Shown here: piece by piece, positions 55,919 to 64,000 of the stretch | How the letters are laid out: each line of letters opens with the position of its first letter | How positions within the stretch are numbered: position 1 is the first letter of the stretch | Position numbers and translations under genes: made by a program | Assembly: GCF_002294985.1 (NCBI RefSeq) | Contig: NZ_NSGE01000004.1 | Location: forward strand, 248,001 to 312,000 | DNA length: 64,000 bases | DNA from: Mesorhizobium sp. WSM3862 | GTDB lineage: Bacteria > Pseudomonadota > Alphaproteobacteria > Rhizobiales > Rhizobiaceae | Reading direction: 5' to 3' | Notes under the pieces: model-generated | What the model was told of the DNA's origin: nothing | Databases searched by the model: none | Seen by the model: the letters and a program-made list of their open reading frames with translations, nothing else

Positions 55919-56875
55919 CTACTGCGCCGGCAAACCGGGCAGCGACGAACTCGGCGCCGGCACACCCGGAAGCGCAGAACCGGCCGGCTGCTGCCCGGCA
56001 TACATCAGCCGCGTCTGCGCATCGGCGCTCATCGGCGCCAAGCTGCGCTGGATCAGCGCCTCGACATGGTCGTTGCGCTGGCGCGCGCTTTGGGCGCCCA
56101 TCACCACCACGATCAGATGCCTGCCGTCGGCATTGTAGGAGGTGACGATGTTGTAGCCGGAGGCGCGGATATAGCCGGTCTTGATGCCGTCGACGCCGCG
56201 CACCCGTCCCAGCATGTCGTTATGGCCGCGCACCAGCCGGCCGCGGAACATGAAGTCGCTTTCGGAGAAATAGTGGAAATGCTGCGGGAAGCGGCGCTGG
56301 AGCGCGATGCCCAGCACCGCCATGTCGCGCGCCGTCGTCACCTGGCCGTCGTCGGGCAGGCCGCAGGCGTTGCGGAAGTGGGTGCTGGTCATGCCGAGCT
56401 GGCGCGCCTTGGCGGTCATCATGGCGGCGAACTGCTCCTCGCTGCCGCCGCCGAGATATTCGCCCACCGCCACCGCCACGTCGTTAGCCGACTTCACCAC
56501 CATGGCGCGGATGGCGGAATCGACGTCGATCGTCTCGCCGCGCCTGAAGCGCAGCTTCGTCGGCGGCTGCGCGGCGGCGTGGTTGGATACCGGGATCTGC
56601 GTCTCCTTGCTCACCCGGCCGCTCTCCAGCGCCTCGAACAGCATGTAGAGTGTCATCATCTTGGTCAGCGACGCGGGATAGCGCTGCGCCGTCGAATTGA
56701 CCTCGAACAGCGTCTTGCCGGTCGAAGCGTCGACCACGATCGCCGCATATTTCTGCGGCTGCGCCGGCACGGCCAGCACGGTCTCCGGCGGCGCGGCGGT
56801 GGTGCAGCCGGCAATGAGGAGCAGCAGGACCAGCGCGGCCATCAGTTTGTGGAGGAGCGAAAGCGGAGTGGACAA
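55919..56875 (-). CDS. D-alanyl-D-alanine carboxypeptidase (S11 family, lipoprotein-like)
   Basis: 318 residues. The N-terminal signal MSTPLSLLHKLMAALVLLLL ends in LIAGCTT, a lipobox-like Cys. The serine-peptidase motifs are present: SLTK (catalytic Ser/Lys, in YPASLTKMMTLYML), SAN (VVKSANDVAVAVGEYL) and KTG (GIKTGYIRASGYN). It would trim peptidoglycan pentapeptides in the periplasm. The C-terminus is a short Pro/Ser-rich tail without the usual membrane anchor helix. Confidence 0.92.
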   Translation of the reverse strand: MSTPLSLLHKLMAALVLLLLIAGCTTAAPPETVLAVPAQPQKYAAIVVDASTGKTLFEVNSTAQRYPASLTKMMTLYMLFEALESGRVSKETQIPVSNHAAAQPPTKLRFRRGETIDVDSAIRAMVVKSANDVAVAVGEYLGGGSEEQFAAMMTAKARQLGMTSTHFRNACGLPDDGQVTTARDMAVLGIALQRRFPQHFHYFSESDFMFRGRLVRGHNDMLGRVRGVDGIKTGYIRASGYNIVTSYNADGRHLIVVVMGAQSARQRNDHVEALIQRSLAPMSADAQTRLMYAGQQPAGSALPGVPAPSSSLPGLPAQ

Positions 56876-57301
56876 GATTGTTTCAAAAACGGTTGCGGAG
56901 ATGCGGCGAAGCTAGCCTACCGCATATGCCCCGTCCAACTGGTTAACGGCGAGAATGAGGCATTTGCCCAGCTTTTGGAGGGTCGCACTTGGTTGCATTG
57001 CCTTGGAAGTTGGCGCCGCCCCTCATCCGCCTGCCGGCACCTTCTCCCCGTATAGTAACGGGGAGAAGGGGGCCAGCCGCAACCTCGGCGCTTTTTCCTG
57101 CAACACTGGCGATTGGCGAAATCGACGGCGACAGCGTCCCTCTCCCCGTCACTATACGGGGAGAGGATGCCGGCAGGCAGGTGAGGGGCAGCGCCGAGTT
57201 CGACAATTGGTGGCATTCGCCTGATGCAAAATGCCTATCGCCCTGCTTGCGCCGCTGCCGCCGGTCAGGCTTTGTTGTCACCGAAGATTCGAGCTTTGGC
57301 A
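56876..57301. other. 426-base divergent gap carrying a RIME-like repeat
   Basis: It separates the carboxypeptidase gene (minus) from the aldose-epimerase-like gene (plus). It holds the repeat at 57010-57197 and otherwise only presumed promoter DNA on each side. No small gene could be supported. Confidence 0.5.
57010..57197. repeat. RIME-like palindromic repeat, copy 3
   Basis: Starts GGCGCCGCCCCTCATCCGCC and ends with GGTGAGGGGCAGCGCC. It holds the hairpins CCTTCTCCCCGT-ATAGTA-ACGGGGAGAAGG and CCCTCTCCCCGT-CACTAT-ACGGGGAGAGG. Copy of the element at 55589-55769, about 1.4 kb away in the same orientation. Confidence 0.85.
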
Positions 57302-58408
57302 ATGGACACCCTCAGCATCAACGCAAAAGGCATCTCGGTCTCCCTCGATCTCGCCGTCGGCCACATCGCCGCCCTGGAAATCGAGGCCGATGGCCGCCGC
57401 CTAAAACCGCTGCACCGCGCGCCCTGGGTCGGCTCGCCGCGCGCGACCTTGCCGCAAAACCTCCCCGAAGGCACGGTGCGCCTGTCCGGCGACTTCCTCT
57501 GCGCGCCGTTCTCCACCAGCGATGTCGAGGAAGCACCCCTCCACGGCTGGACGGCCAACAGCGAGTGGGATGTCGTCGAAAGCAGTGCCATCGCCGGCGG
57601 CTGGCGCGCCGTTTTCCGCTTGCGGCGCAAGGTGATGGGAGCTTCCATCGACAAGCTCTTCACGCTGCGCGACAACCATCCCTTCCTCTACCAGGAACAC
57701 ATCTTCTCCGGCGGTTCCGGCGCCATTTCCGTCGCCCACCATCCGATGACGGCGATGCAGGACGGCGGCCGGCTCGCCTTCTCGCCGAAACGTCTGGCGG
57801 TCACGCCGGCGACCCCGCTGGAGCCCGATCCGGCGCGCGGCCGGTTTCGCCTGGCCTATCCCGCCCGCGCCACCGACCTGACCCGTTTCCCGCTCGCGGC
57901 CGGCGGCACCGCCGATCTCGCCGACTACCGCATGGAAGACCGGCGCGAGGATTTCATCACCCTGGTCGAGGCCGATCATGGCGGGCCGGGCTGGACGGCG
58001 CTCGCCCGCCGCGCCGAGCAGGATCTGGTGCTGGTGCTGAAGAACCCGGCCGAGCTGCCGGTCACCATGCTGTGGTTCAGCAATGCCGGGCGCGACTATG
58101 CGCCCTGGAGCGGCCGCCATGTCGGCGTGCTCGGCATCGAGGACGGCCGCGCCGCGGTCGGCCACGCCGCCTCGCTCGGCGACAACTGGCTGAAGCATGA
58201 GGGCGTGGCGACGGCCTTCGCGCTTGCCGAAGGGCGCAGCGTCTCCTTCCGCCATGTCATCGGCGCGGTTCCGGCAGCCGACGTCGAACCGCCAAGCGGC
58301 CTGGAACAAGCGACCGATCGACTGCGCGTCCTTGCCCCGAATGGCTCAGCGAAGGAGATACCGTTCGACGGCGAATTCCTGCGCATCGGCCGTTCCGTGC
58401 CCGCCTGA
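57302..58408 (+). CDS. Aldose 1-epimerase-like (galactose mutarotase superfamily) protein
   Basis: 368 residues, mostly beta-strand pattern. The start MDTLSINAKGISVSLDLAVG leads to a beta-sandwich with GWTANSEWDVVESS and HPFLYQEHIFSGGSG regions like those of the galactose-mutarotase fold. Catalytic His/Glu assignment is not certain. Function could be sugar mutarotation or binding. It is the first gene of a small plus-strand group with the P-loop kinase that follows after 123 bases. The frame is open upstream from 57224, but only the ATG at 57302 gives a natural start. Confidence 0.65.
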   Translation: MDTLSINAKGISVSLDLAVGHIAALEIEADGRRLKPLHRAPWVGSPRATLPQNLPEGTVRLSGDFLCAPFSTSDVEEAPLHGWTANSEWDVVESSAIAGGWRAVFRLRRKVMGASIDKLFTLRDNHPFLYQEHIFSGGSGAISVAHHPMTAMQDGGRLAFSPKRLAVTPATPLEPDPARGRFRLAYPARATDLTRFPLAAGGTADLADYRMEDRREDFITLVEADHGGPGWTALARRAEQDLVLVLKNPAELPVTMLWFSNAGRDYAPWSGRHVGVLGIEDGRAAVGHAASLGDNWLKHEGVATAFALAEGRSVSFRHVIGAVPAADVEPPSGLEQATDRLRVLAPNGSAKEIPFDGEFLRIGRSVPA

Positions 58409-58531
58409 GGCCCTTGCTCCGCCATAGGATGCCGACCGATCTCAAAGGCGTGCGGCAGAGCCTTATAACCGTTTGAAATTTCTCCCCGGTACCGCCAAGA
58501 TGCGGCCGGAGTCGCTAGCGAAGAGGCGCTG

Positions 58532-59143
58532 ATGTCCGACTTAGCCCATATCACCGCCGCCATCTTCAAGCGCGCCGGCAAGGCCAAGCGTTTCGTTGTT
58601 GCCATTGCCGGCCCGCCGGGAGCCGGCAAGTCGACCATATCGGGCAGGCTGCATGAATTGCTGCCGGAGGGCACGTCCGAAGTCGTGCCGATGGACGGCT
58701 TTCATTACGACGACATCGTGCTCAACCGGCGCGGCCTGCGCGCCCGAAAAGGGGCGCCGGAAACCTTCGATTTTGCCGGCTTCGAGACGCTTTTGAAGCG
58801 GATCCGCTCCGGCGAGCCGGACATTGCCATTCCGGTCTTCGACCGCAGCATCGAACTCTCGCGCGCCGCCGCCGAGATCATTTCCGCCGACACCAAGTTC
58901 ATCCTGGTCGAGGGCAACTATCTGCTGCTCGACGAGGAGCCGTGGTCGCGGCTGGCAGAGCTGTTCGATTTCACCATTTTCGTCGATGTCCCGCGCAACG
59001 AGCTCGAGCGCCGGCTGATGGAGCGCTGGCGCGGCCATGGCAAGTCCGACGAGGACGCCCGCGCCTGGATCGCCTCCAACGACATGCCCAATATCGAGCG
59101 GGTGCTGGCGCGTCGCCGGGAGGCCGACCTGGTGATTGGTTAA
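58532..59143 (+). CDS. P-loop nucleoside/sugar kinase-like protein (uridine kinase/PanK/FrcK fold)
   Basis: 203 residues. The P-loop is VVAIAGPPGAGKSTISGRLH (about residues 22-41), then VVPMDGFHYDDIVL with the substrate Asp, and FILVEGNYLLLDEEPW typical of the uridine kinase/phosphoribulokinase family. The family phosphorylates a nucleoside or a sugar; rhizobial relatives include the FrcK protein of fructose transport loci. The natural substrate is not evident here. The next gene is an unrelated small basic protein. Confidence 0.85.
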   Translation: MSDLAHITAAIFKRAGKAKRFVVAIAGPPGAGKSTISGRLHELLPEGTSEVVPMDGFHYDDIVLNRRGLRARKGAPETFDFAGFETLLKRIRSGEPDIAIPVFDRSIELSRAAAEIISADTKFILVEGNYLLLDEEPWSRLAELFDFTIFVDVPRNELERRLMERWRGHGKSDEDARAWIASNDMPNIERVLARRREADLVIG

Positions 59144-59290
59144 CCTGCTCAATTTTCACCATTTTCGGGCGGGAACCTTAAGATTTACAGGTCGTTATCT
59201 CCATGACCCGAATTGTCCGGCACTGACGCGATTCCAGGAAAGAAAGTGTGTAACGGCTTCCGGAATTGCGCGATAACAGGGAACCGTCTT

Positions 59291-59599
59291 ATGGCAACCA
59301 AGACCAGAAAACCCGCGCTTGCAAGAAGCAGAGCCAATCAATCCAGAGCTGGTGCAGCTACCGCAACGGCCGAGCGCTCCAAGGACGCCAAGCCGAGCTT
59401 CGGCAAGGCGGCGCCCAAGAAGGTCGTGCCCGGCACGGCTCACAAGGCCCCCGCGAAGGCCGCCAAACCTCATAAGCCAGCGGCAAGGTCGGGGCCGATC
59501 CGCACTGTGGCAAGCGTGGCGACCGGCGCGGTGGTGGCCACCGCGCGGCTTGCCGCATCGGTGCTCGGCCGGGGCGGCGCCAAAGCCAAGCCCAAATAG
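59291..59599 (+). CDS. Small Lys/Ala-rich basic protein
   Basis: 102 residues, starting MATKTRKPALARSRANQSRA, rich in Lys, Ala and Pro (KAAPKKVVPGTAHKAPAKAA). One short moderately hydrophobic segment, TVASVATGAVVATARLAASV, lies near the C-terminus. It looks like a histone-H1-like or disordered protein. No family was recognised. A longer frame from 59213 lacks a better start. Protein-coding status rests on codon pattern and the clean frame alone. Confidence 0.5.
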   Translation: MATKTRKPALARSRANQSRAGAATATAERSKDAKPSFGKAAPKKVVPGTAHKAPAKAAKPHKPAARSGPIRTVASVATGAVVATARLAASVLGRGGAKAKPK

Positions 59600-59605
59600 A
59601 GCGAC

Positions 59606-60310
59606 TCAGCCCCTGGCCGGGATGGTCAGGCCCCTCTGCACGGCGGGCCGCGCGAGGCCGCGCTCCAGCCATGCCGCGACACCAGGGAAATCGTCGAAGC
59701 CGACCAGATCGCGCGCCTCGTAGAAGCCGATCAGGTTGCGCACCCAGCCGAGCGTCGCCACATCGGCGATGGTGAACTCGTCTTCCATGATCCATTGCCT
59801 GCCCTTGAGCCGCGTTTCCAGGACGCCGATGAGGCGCCTCGACTCGTCGCGATACCGCTCCAGCGGGCGCTTGTCGGCGATCTCGCGCCCGGCGAATTTG
59901 TTGAAGAAGCCGACCTGTCCGAAGATCGGGCCGATCGCGGCCATCTGGAAGAACACCCACTGGATCGTCTCGTAGCGCCGGATGGGATCGGCCGGGATCA
60001 GCTTGCCGGTCTTGTCGCTGAGATAGAGCAGGATGGCGCCGGATTCGAAAAGCCCGATCGGCTTACCGCCGGGCCCGTTCGGATCGATGATTGCCGGTAT
60101 CTTGCCGTTCGGGTTGAGCGACAGGAACTCCGGCGTCCAGCTCTCGTTCTTGCCGATGTCGACCGGATGCGGCTCATAAGGCAGGCCGATCTCCTCCAGT
60201 GCGATCGAAATCTTCACACCGTTGGGCGTCGGCCATGAATAGAGCTGCAGGCGATCGGGATGCTTGGCCGGCCAGCGCTTGGCGATCGGAAAGGCGGACA
60301 GGTCGGTCAT
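59606..60310 (-). CDS. Glutathione S-transferase (Ure2p/YfcG-like)
   Basis: 234 residues. The thioredoxin-like N-terminal domain is DRLQLYSWPTPNGVKISIAL with LSLNPNGKIPAIID and the glutathione-binding ESGAILLYLSDKTG. The all-alpha C-terminal domain (ETIQWVFFQMAAIGPIFGQV; TIADVATLGWVRN) fits the Ure2p-like nu class, whose members are often disulphide reductases. The start is the ATG at 60310; the upstream extension is a shadow. Confidence 0.92.
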   Translation of the reverse strand: MTDLSAFPIAKRWPAKHPDRLQLYSWPTPNGVKISIALEEIGLPYEPHPVDIGKNESWTPEFLSLNPNGKIPAIIDPNGPGGKPIGLFESGAILLYLSDKTGKLIPADPIRRYETIQWVFFQMAAIGPIFGQVGFFNKFAGREIADKRPLERYRDESRRLIGVLETRLKGRQWIMEDEFTIADVATLGWVRNLIGFYEARDLVGFDDFPGVAAWLERGLARPAVQRGLTIPARG

Positions 60311-60509
60311 CGGGGCTCCGGATGCGGATGGGCGCGTGGCGGCGCGCGTGGCGGGTGGGCAAGAATTAGGATCCCGACCCTTCGGGATCAATATGGCCGG
60401 CAATCGACCCCCCCGTGGACGGTCAGTCAGCCAAAGCACCCGCAAGGATGGGAACGCGTCCGGCGCCGGCGAGCGCCCGTGTCGGGTCGCCCATCTCAGA
60501 TCGCCCGTC

Positions 60510-61718
60510 TCAGATCGCCTTGAAGGCCAGCACGGCATTGGTGCCGCCGAAGGCAAAACTGTTGCTCAGTGCTGCGCGCACCTTGCGCTCGCGCGCCACA
60601 TTCGGCGTCACGTCGAGATCGCATTCGGGGTCGGGCTCGCGGAAATTGGCAGTCGGCGGCACGATGCCGTCGCGGATCGCCATGACGCAGGCGATCATCT
60701 CCAGCCCGCCCGAGGCGCCAAGGCAATGCGCATGCATCGACTTGGTCGAGGAGACCGAGAGCGCGCTCACATGCTCGCCGAAGACGCGCTTGATCGCCGC
60801 GGTCTCGATCTGGTCGTTGGCCTTGGTGCCGGTGCCATGCGCATTGAGATAGTCGACGTCCTCGGGATTGAGCCCTGCATCCACCAGGCAGAAGCGCATC
60901 GCCGCTTCCGGTCCCTCGACGGTCGGCGCGACGATGTCGGAAGCGTCGGCCGAGAGGCCCGCGCCGGCGATCTCGGCAAGGATGGTGGCGCCGCGCGCCA
61001 TCGCGTGGTCGTAGCTTTCCAGCACCGCCATGCCTGCGCCTTCGCCGAGCGACAGGCCCTGGCGGTCGGCAGAGAACGGCCGGCAGGTGTCGGGCGAGAG
61101 CACGCGCAGCGCCTCCCAGCCCTTGAGCACGCCCCAGACCAGCGGCGCCTCGGTGCCGCCGGCGACCATGACGTCGGCGCGGCCAAGCCGGATCTGGTCG
61201 ACGGCCGAGGCGATGGCATGATTGGCCGACGCGCAGGCCGAAGTGACGCCGAACACAGGTCCGCGCAGGCCGAGACTCATGCTGACCTGGCCGGCGGCCG
61301 CGCCAGGCATAACCTTCGGCACGGTGAAGATAGCAGCGCGGTTGCGCCCCTCGATCAGGATCGCGCGGTAATTCTCCTCGATCGTTTCGAAGCCGGCGAC
61401 GCCGACGCCGACAACGGCACCCATCCGATAGGTGTTGTCGGTATGCGCGACCAGTCCGGACTGCCGCATCGCTTCGCGCGCCGCGATCACCGCCAGCAGG
61501 CTGAAGCGGTCCATCGACACCACCTGCTTGCGGTCGATGCCGTGATCGGGCAACGCCTTGATTTCGGAGCCGACCTTGACCTTCAGGTCATGCAGCGAAG
61601 GATTGTCGATCGGGCCGATTGCCGAGCGGCCGGCGCGCATGGCGTCCCAGATCGCCGGCACATCGGTGCCGAGCCCGCATATTCCGCCAATGCCGGTGAT
61701 GACGACGCGCTTGAGCAT
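60510..61718 (-). CDS. Beta-ketoacyl-ACP synthase II-type enzyme, NodE-like
   Basis: 402 residues of the FabF/NodE thiolase fold. The catalytic Cys is in [18 protein letters not shown]; the two His are in [16 protein letters not shown] and [12 protein letters not shown]. The partner acyl carrier protein gene follows at 61723 on the same strand. NodE and NodF form the same pair in nodulation loci, but no other nod gene is visible here, so this is probably a chromosomal lipid or surface-polysaccharide acyl-chain synthase. Length is typical. Confidence 0.88.
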   Translation of the reverse strand: MLKRVVITGIGGICGLGTDVPAIWDAMRAGRSAIGPIDNPSLHDLKVKVGSEIKALPDHGIDRKQVVSMDRFSLLAVIAAREAMRQSGLVAHTDNTYRMGAVVGVGVAGFETIEENYRAILIEGRNRAAIFTVPKVMPGAAAGQVSMSLGLRGPVFGVTSACASANHAIASAVDQIRLGRADVMVAGGTEAPLVWGVLKGWEALRVLSPDTCRPFSADRQGLSLGEGAGMAVLESYDHAMARGATILAEIAGAGLSADASDIVAPTVEGPEAAMRFCLVDAGLNPEDVDYLNAHGTGTKANDQIETAAIKRVFGEHVSALSVSSTKSMHAHCLGASGGLEMIACVMAIRDGIVPPTANFREPDPECDLDVTPNVARERKVRAALSNSFAFGGTNAVLAFKAI

Positions 61719-61722
61719 GCAG

Positions 61723-61977
61723 TCAGGCTTTTTTCGCGATCAGTTCGCGAACCGCCTCGACCATGTCGCCGACGTTCTTGAGGTTGCTCCAGGCGTCGAC
61801 CGTGTTCATCTCGATCTCGATGCCGTACTTCTCCTCGAGATCGAAGATGATCTCGGTCAATTCCAGCGAATGGATCCCCAGCGTGTTGAGATCCGTGCTC
61901 GGCGTGATTTCTTCGCCGCCAGGTTCGGCATGCGCCTTGATCTTTTCGATGATTTCGGTCGTCAGCTGGTCAGCCAT
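61723..61977 (-). CDS. Acyl carrier protein, NodF-like, with GIHSL phosphopantetheine site
   Basis: 84 residues, all-helical. The region [20 protein letters not shown] holds the modified serine; the usual Asp before Ser (DSL) is His here. The C-terminus [20 protein letters not shown] is close to the NodF pattern. The start ATG is at 61977 with GGAAGGA upstream; the ATG at 62010 adds 11 residues and is less likely. It is 4 bases before the ketosynthase gene, so both form an operon. Confidence 0.88.
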   Translation of the reverse strand: MADQLTTEIIEKIKAHAEPGGEEITPSTDLNTLGIHSLELTEIIFDLEEKYGIEIEMNTVDAWSNLKNVGDMVEAVRELIAKKA

Positions 61978-62117
61978 TCGGTTCCTTCCCCTGTCGTTTT
62001 CCGACGCCAACTGATCAGCGCCCCTGTGTCCCCGGATTCACAAACGTCGTCGCCCCTTACCTCGCCAGGAATCCGTGTGACCGCTCCAAGGTGGCTCCCT
62101 CTATAGAAACCGAAACG

Positions 62118-63017
62118 ATGTCAAGCAACAAGCTATATATCGACAAAGCCGGTGGAGTGCTTAACGTTGGCGCCGTGGACATGATCGACGATATCCTGAT
62201 TTCGCTGCCTGCCGCGCAACGTGTTGCCGGGCGAGGCAGGCTTTTCTGCGGCAATAGCCGCGGCAGGAGCCGCCTTCAACGTCTCTATCAGGACGGATCG
62301 GCGAAGATTCGCATGCCGGCGGTGCAGGGCGACCCGCTCGAGGCCGTGCTGATCAACACGGCCGGTGGGCTGACGGGCGGCGACCGGCTGGGCTGGGAGA
62401 TCGAGGTCGGCGAGGGCGCCTCGGCATCGATCACCACCCAGGCCTGCGAGAAGATCTATCGCGCCGCATCCGACCGGGCCGAGACGAAGGTCAGCCTCAC
62501 GGTTGGCGCCGGCGGCCGCATTGCCTGGCTGCCGCAGGAAACCATCGTTTTCAACCGCGCGGCCTTTGCCCGCGCGCTGCATGTCGAGCTGGCGGTCGGG
62601 GCCGAGGCGCTGCTCCTGGAGGCGACGCTGTTCGGCCGGCTTGCGATGGGCGAACGGACGGTCCTGGGCAATTTTCATGACCGCTGGCGGGTTCGCCAGG
62701 GTGGCAGGCTCATCCACGCCGAGGACTTTCGCATCGGCCCGGATATCGCGGCCGGGCTCCAGCGCCAGGCCGTGGCCGGTGGCGCGCTTGCAATTGCAAC
62801 GATGCTTCTCGTCTCCCCGCATGCGGAAACCATGCTGGAGCCTGCCCGCGCGATTATCGGTGATCAGGGTGGCGCCAGTTTCTGGAGCGTCGGGCAATCT
62901 GGCAAGCTTCTTGCGAGGCTCACCGCCGGCGACGGCTACCAGCTCCGCAAGCGGCTGGTTCCGCTCGTCGAGCTGCTCAACGGACGGGCTGGCCTGCCCA
63001 AATTATGGTCACTTTGA
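62118..63017 (+). CDS. ureD: Urease accessory protein UreD
   Basis: 299 residues from the ATG at 62118. AAQRVAGRGRLFCGNSRGRS, VLINTAGGLTGGDRLGWEIE and AWLPQETIVFNRAAFARAL are UreD/UreH signatures. UreD binds the apo-urease and helps deliver nickel with UreF and UreG. The start is uncertain; a GTG at 62091 and an ATG at 62181 are in frame. It is the first gene of the urease operon and is divergent from the ACP gene. Confidence 0.9.
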   Translation: MSSNKLYIDKAGGVLNVGAVDMIDDILISLPAAQRVAGRGRLFCGNSRGRSRLQRLYQDGSAKIRMPAVQGDPLEAVLINTAGGLTGGDRLGWEIEVGEGASASITTQACEKIYRAASDRAETKVSLTVGAGGRIAWLPQETIVFNRAAFARALHVELAVGAEALLLEATLFGRLAMGERTVLGNFHDRWRVRQGGRLIHAEDFRIGPDIAAGLQRQAVAGGALAIATMLLVSPHAETMLEPARAIIGDQGGASFWSVGQSGKLLARLTAGDGYQLRKRLVPLVELLNGRAGLPKLWSL

Positions 63018-63054
63018 CCTTCGACTACTTTGATCTTGAGTACCGAGAAGACGC

Positions 63055-63357
63055 ATGAACCTGACGCCGCGTGAAAAGGACAAGCTGCTGATCGCCATGG
63101 CGGCGATCGTGGCGCGCAAGCGAATGGAACGCGGCGTCAAGCTCAACCACCCCGAGGCGATCGCGCTGATCACCGATTTCGTCGTCGAGGGCGCCCGCGA
63201 CGGCCGCTCGGTGGCCGAGCTGATGGAGGCCGGCGCCCACGTCGTCACACGGGCCCAGGTCATGGACGGCATTGCCGAGATGATCCACGACGTCCAGGTC
63301 GAGGCGACATTTCCCGACGGCACCAAGCTGGTGACCGTGCACGAACCGATCCGGTGA
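63055..63357 (+). CDS. ureA: Urease gamma subunit
   Basis: 100 residues, the usual length. [40 protein letters not shown] and [17 protein letters not shown] are all conserved in UreA. It forms the heterotrimer with UreB and UreC, which must lie beyond the window. It is separated from ureD by 37 bases and is followed by DUF1272 and ureJ. Confidence 0.97.
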   Translation: MNLTPREKDKLLIAMAAIVARKRMERGVKLNHPEAIALITDFVVEGARDGRSVAELMEAGAHVVTRAQVMDGIAEMIHDVQVEATFPDGTKLVTVHEPIR

Positions 63358-63367
63358 GGAGGATCCG

Positions 63368-63622
63368 ATGCTGGAACTCAGACCCAATTGCGAATGCTGC
63401 GACAAGGATCTGCCACCCGAGGCGGCGGATGCGCTGATCTGCACCTTCGAATGCACCTTCTGCGCCGATTGTGCGCAAGATGTTCTCGGCGGTGTCTGCC
63501 CGAACTGCGGCGGCAACTTCGCGCCGCGGCCGATCCGGCCGGCGGCAAAACTGAAGAAATACCCGGCCTCGACCAAACGCGTGCTCAAGGCCGGGGGCTG
63601 CGGCCCCCGCAAGGCCGCATGA
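63368..63622 (+). CDS. DUF1272 small cysteine-rich protein
   Basis: 84 residues. MLELRPNCECCDKDLPPEAA followed by CTFECTFCADCAQDVLGG and CPNCGGNFAPRP gives several paired Cys residues, likely a zinc-binding fold; this is the DUF1272 family signature. Proteins of this family are often encoded in urease or metal-related operons. It is 10 bases after ureA. Function not established. Confidence 0.9.
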   Translation: MLELRPNCECCDKDLPPEAADALICTFECTFCADCAQDVLGGVCPNCGGNFAPRPIRPAAKLKKYPASTKRVLKAGGCGPRKAA

Positions 63623-63648
63623 GTCGGCAATTTGAAGAGGGCCCGTCC

Positions 63649-64000
63649 ATGATTTCCGCTTCGACGAAACGCACCGCGCTTGCCGCGATCCTCTTCCTGG
63701 CGGCGGCGATGCCGGCTGACGCCCATGTCGGCGTTGGCACGACCTCGTCCTTCACGGCGGGCTTCATGCACCCGCTGTCGGGCCTCGACCATATGACCGT
63801 CATGATCGCGGTCGGCCTGTGGGCGGCGATGAAAGGCAGCAAGGCGGTGTGGGCATGGCCGCTCGCCTTTGTCGGCGTGATGGTGGCGGGCGCAGCACTC
63901 GGCATGCTGCAGGTGCCGGTGCCTTTCGTCGAGCCGGGTATCCTCGCTTCGGTCGTTGTCCTCGGGTTGCTGGTAGCGCTGGCGGTCGACCTGCCGGTCT
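63649..64000 (+). CDS. ureJ: HupE/UreJ family membrane protein (partial, runs off window)
   Basis: About 117 residues are visible. A signal-like start, MISASTKRTALAAILFLAAA, then HVGVGTTSSFTAGFMHPLSG followed by LDHMTVMIAVGLWAAMKG, with the conserved HPxxGxDH motif of HupE/UreJ nickel-import proteins. Membrane helices follow (AWPLAFVGVMVAGAALGMLQ). It probably supplies nickel for urease. An ATG at 63619 is also in frame, but GAAGAGGG precedes 63649. Confidence 0.92.
   Translation, partial: MISASTKRTALAAILFLAAAMPADAHVGVGTTSSFTAGFMHPLSGLDHMTVMIAVGLWAAMKGSKAVWAWPLAFVGVMVAGAALGMLQVPVPFVEPGILASVVVLGLLVALAVDLPV

Noticed and set aside
60264-61781. 505-codon plus-strand frame
   Set aside because: Antisense to the NodE-like ketosynthase gene; no recognisable domain.
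60510-61977. Symbiotic nodFE genes
   Set aside because: No nod box or other nod gene is visible and GC content is chromosomal, so only a NodF/NodE-like label is justified.

Overview
The window reads as a chromosomal stretch of a rhizobial alphaproteobacterium, most likely Mesorhizobium or a close relative. Evidence: GC-rich DNA, ChvG/ChvI next to pckA, the rhizobial order hisB-DUF2628-hisH-hisA-hisF-hisE-coaA, an inositol/rhizopine-type catabolic region, a NodF/NodE-like acyl carrier/ketosynthase pair, a urease cluster, and palindromic rhizobial intergenic repeats (RIME-like copies at about 35720, 55590 and 57010, and a GCATGATG-type palindrome at 6746). The genus is an inference from memory of gene order and protein style; no search was run.

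Layout. 1-16 kb is core genome: chvG (partial) and chvI, pckA, arfB, alkB, a PAP2-like membrane protein, coaA and the his operon on the minus strand, then hslV, a GNAT protein, DUF2585, hslU and a DUF1402 protein. 16-26 kb is a catabolic block. A minus-strand mocD-mocE-mocF set (oxygenase, Rieske ferredoxin, ferredoxin reductase) ends in a PanB-like gene. Divergent from it are a LacI regulator and then an ABC sugar transporter, inositol 2-dehydrogenase (idhA) and an SDR. A vapBC-type pair follows. At 27 kb lies a class I DAHP synthase preceded by what looks like a complete transcription attenuator with an aromatic-rich leader peptide. 28-30 kb has a LysE exporter divergent from a WYL regulator.

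29.6-38 kb is the inositol core: a Gfo/Idh/MocA dehydrogenase divergent from iolR, then iolC-iolD-iolE-DUF3329-iolB. GGAA-N6-TTYC palindromes, the motif known for the RpiR-type IolR of Sinorhizobium, sit in pairs upstream of both the ABC/idhA operon and iolC, which ties the two blocks into one regulon. 38-40.5 kb holds a DUF1045-phnM-phnN phosphonate operon. 40.7-46 kb holds a second sugar ABC transporter divergent from its LacI regulator, followed by a nitronate monooxygenase and a methyltransferase.

48.4-54.2 kb is accessory DNA: a decayed MocR-type regulator, then a distinctly more AT-rich four-gene operon (D12-class DNA adenine methylase, metallophosphoesterase, ORC/CDC6-like AAA ATPase, unknown protein) running up to the 3' end of a tRNA-Arg(CCG). 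It looks like a defence-type island and is the best candidate here for a poorly described system. Two of its genes carry single-base frameshifts, both in homopolymer runs, so they may be sequence errors.

54-64 kb returns to ordinary chromosome: DUF1003 protein, D,D-carboxypeptidase, aldose-epimerase-like protein, P-loop kinase, GST, a NodE-like ketosynthase and ACP, and the start of a urease operon (ureD, ureA, DUF1272, ureJ) cut by the window end. Many long antisense open frames accompany the real genes because of the high GC; they were ignored.
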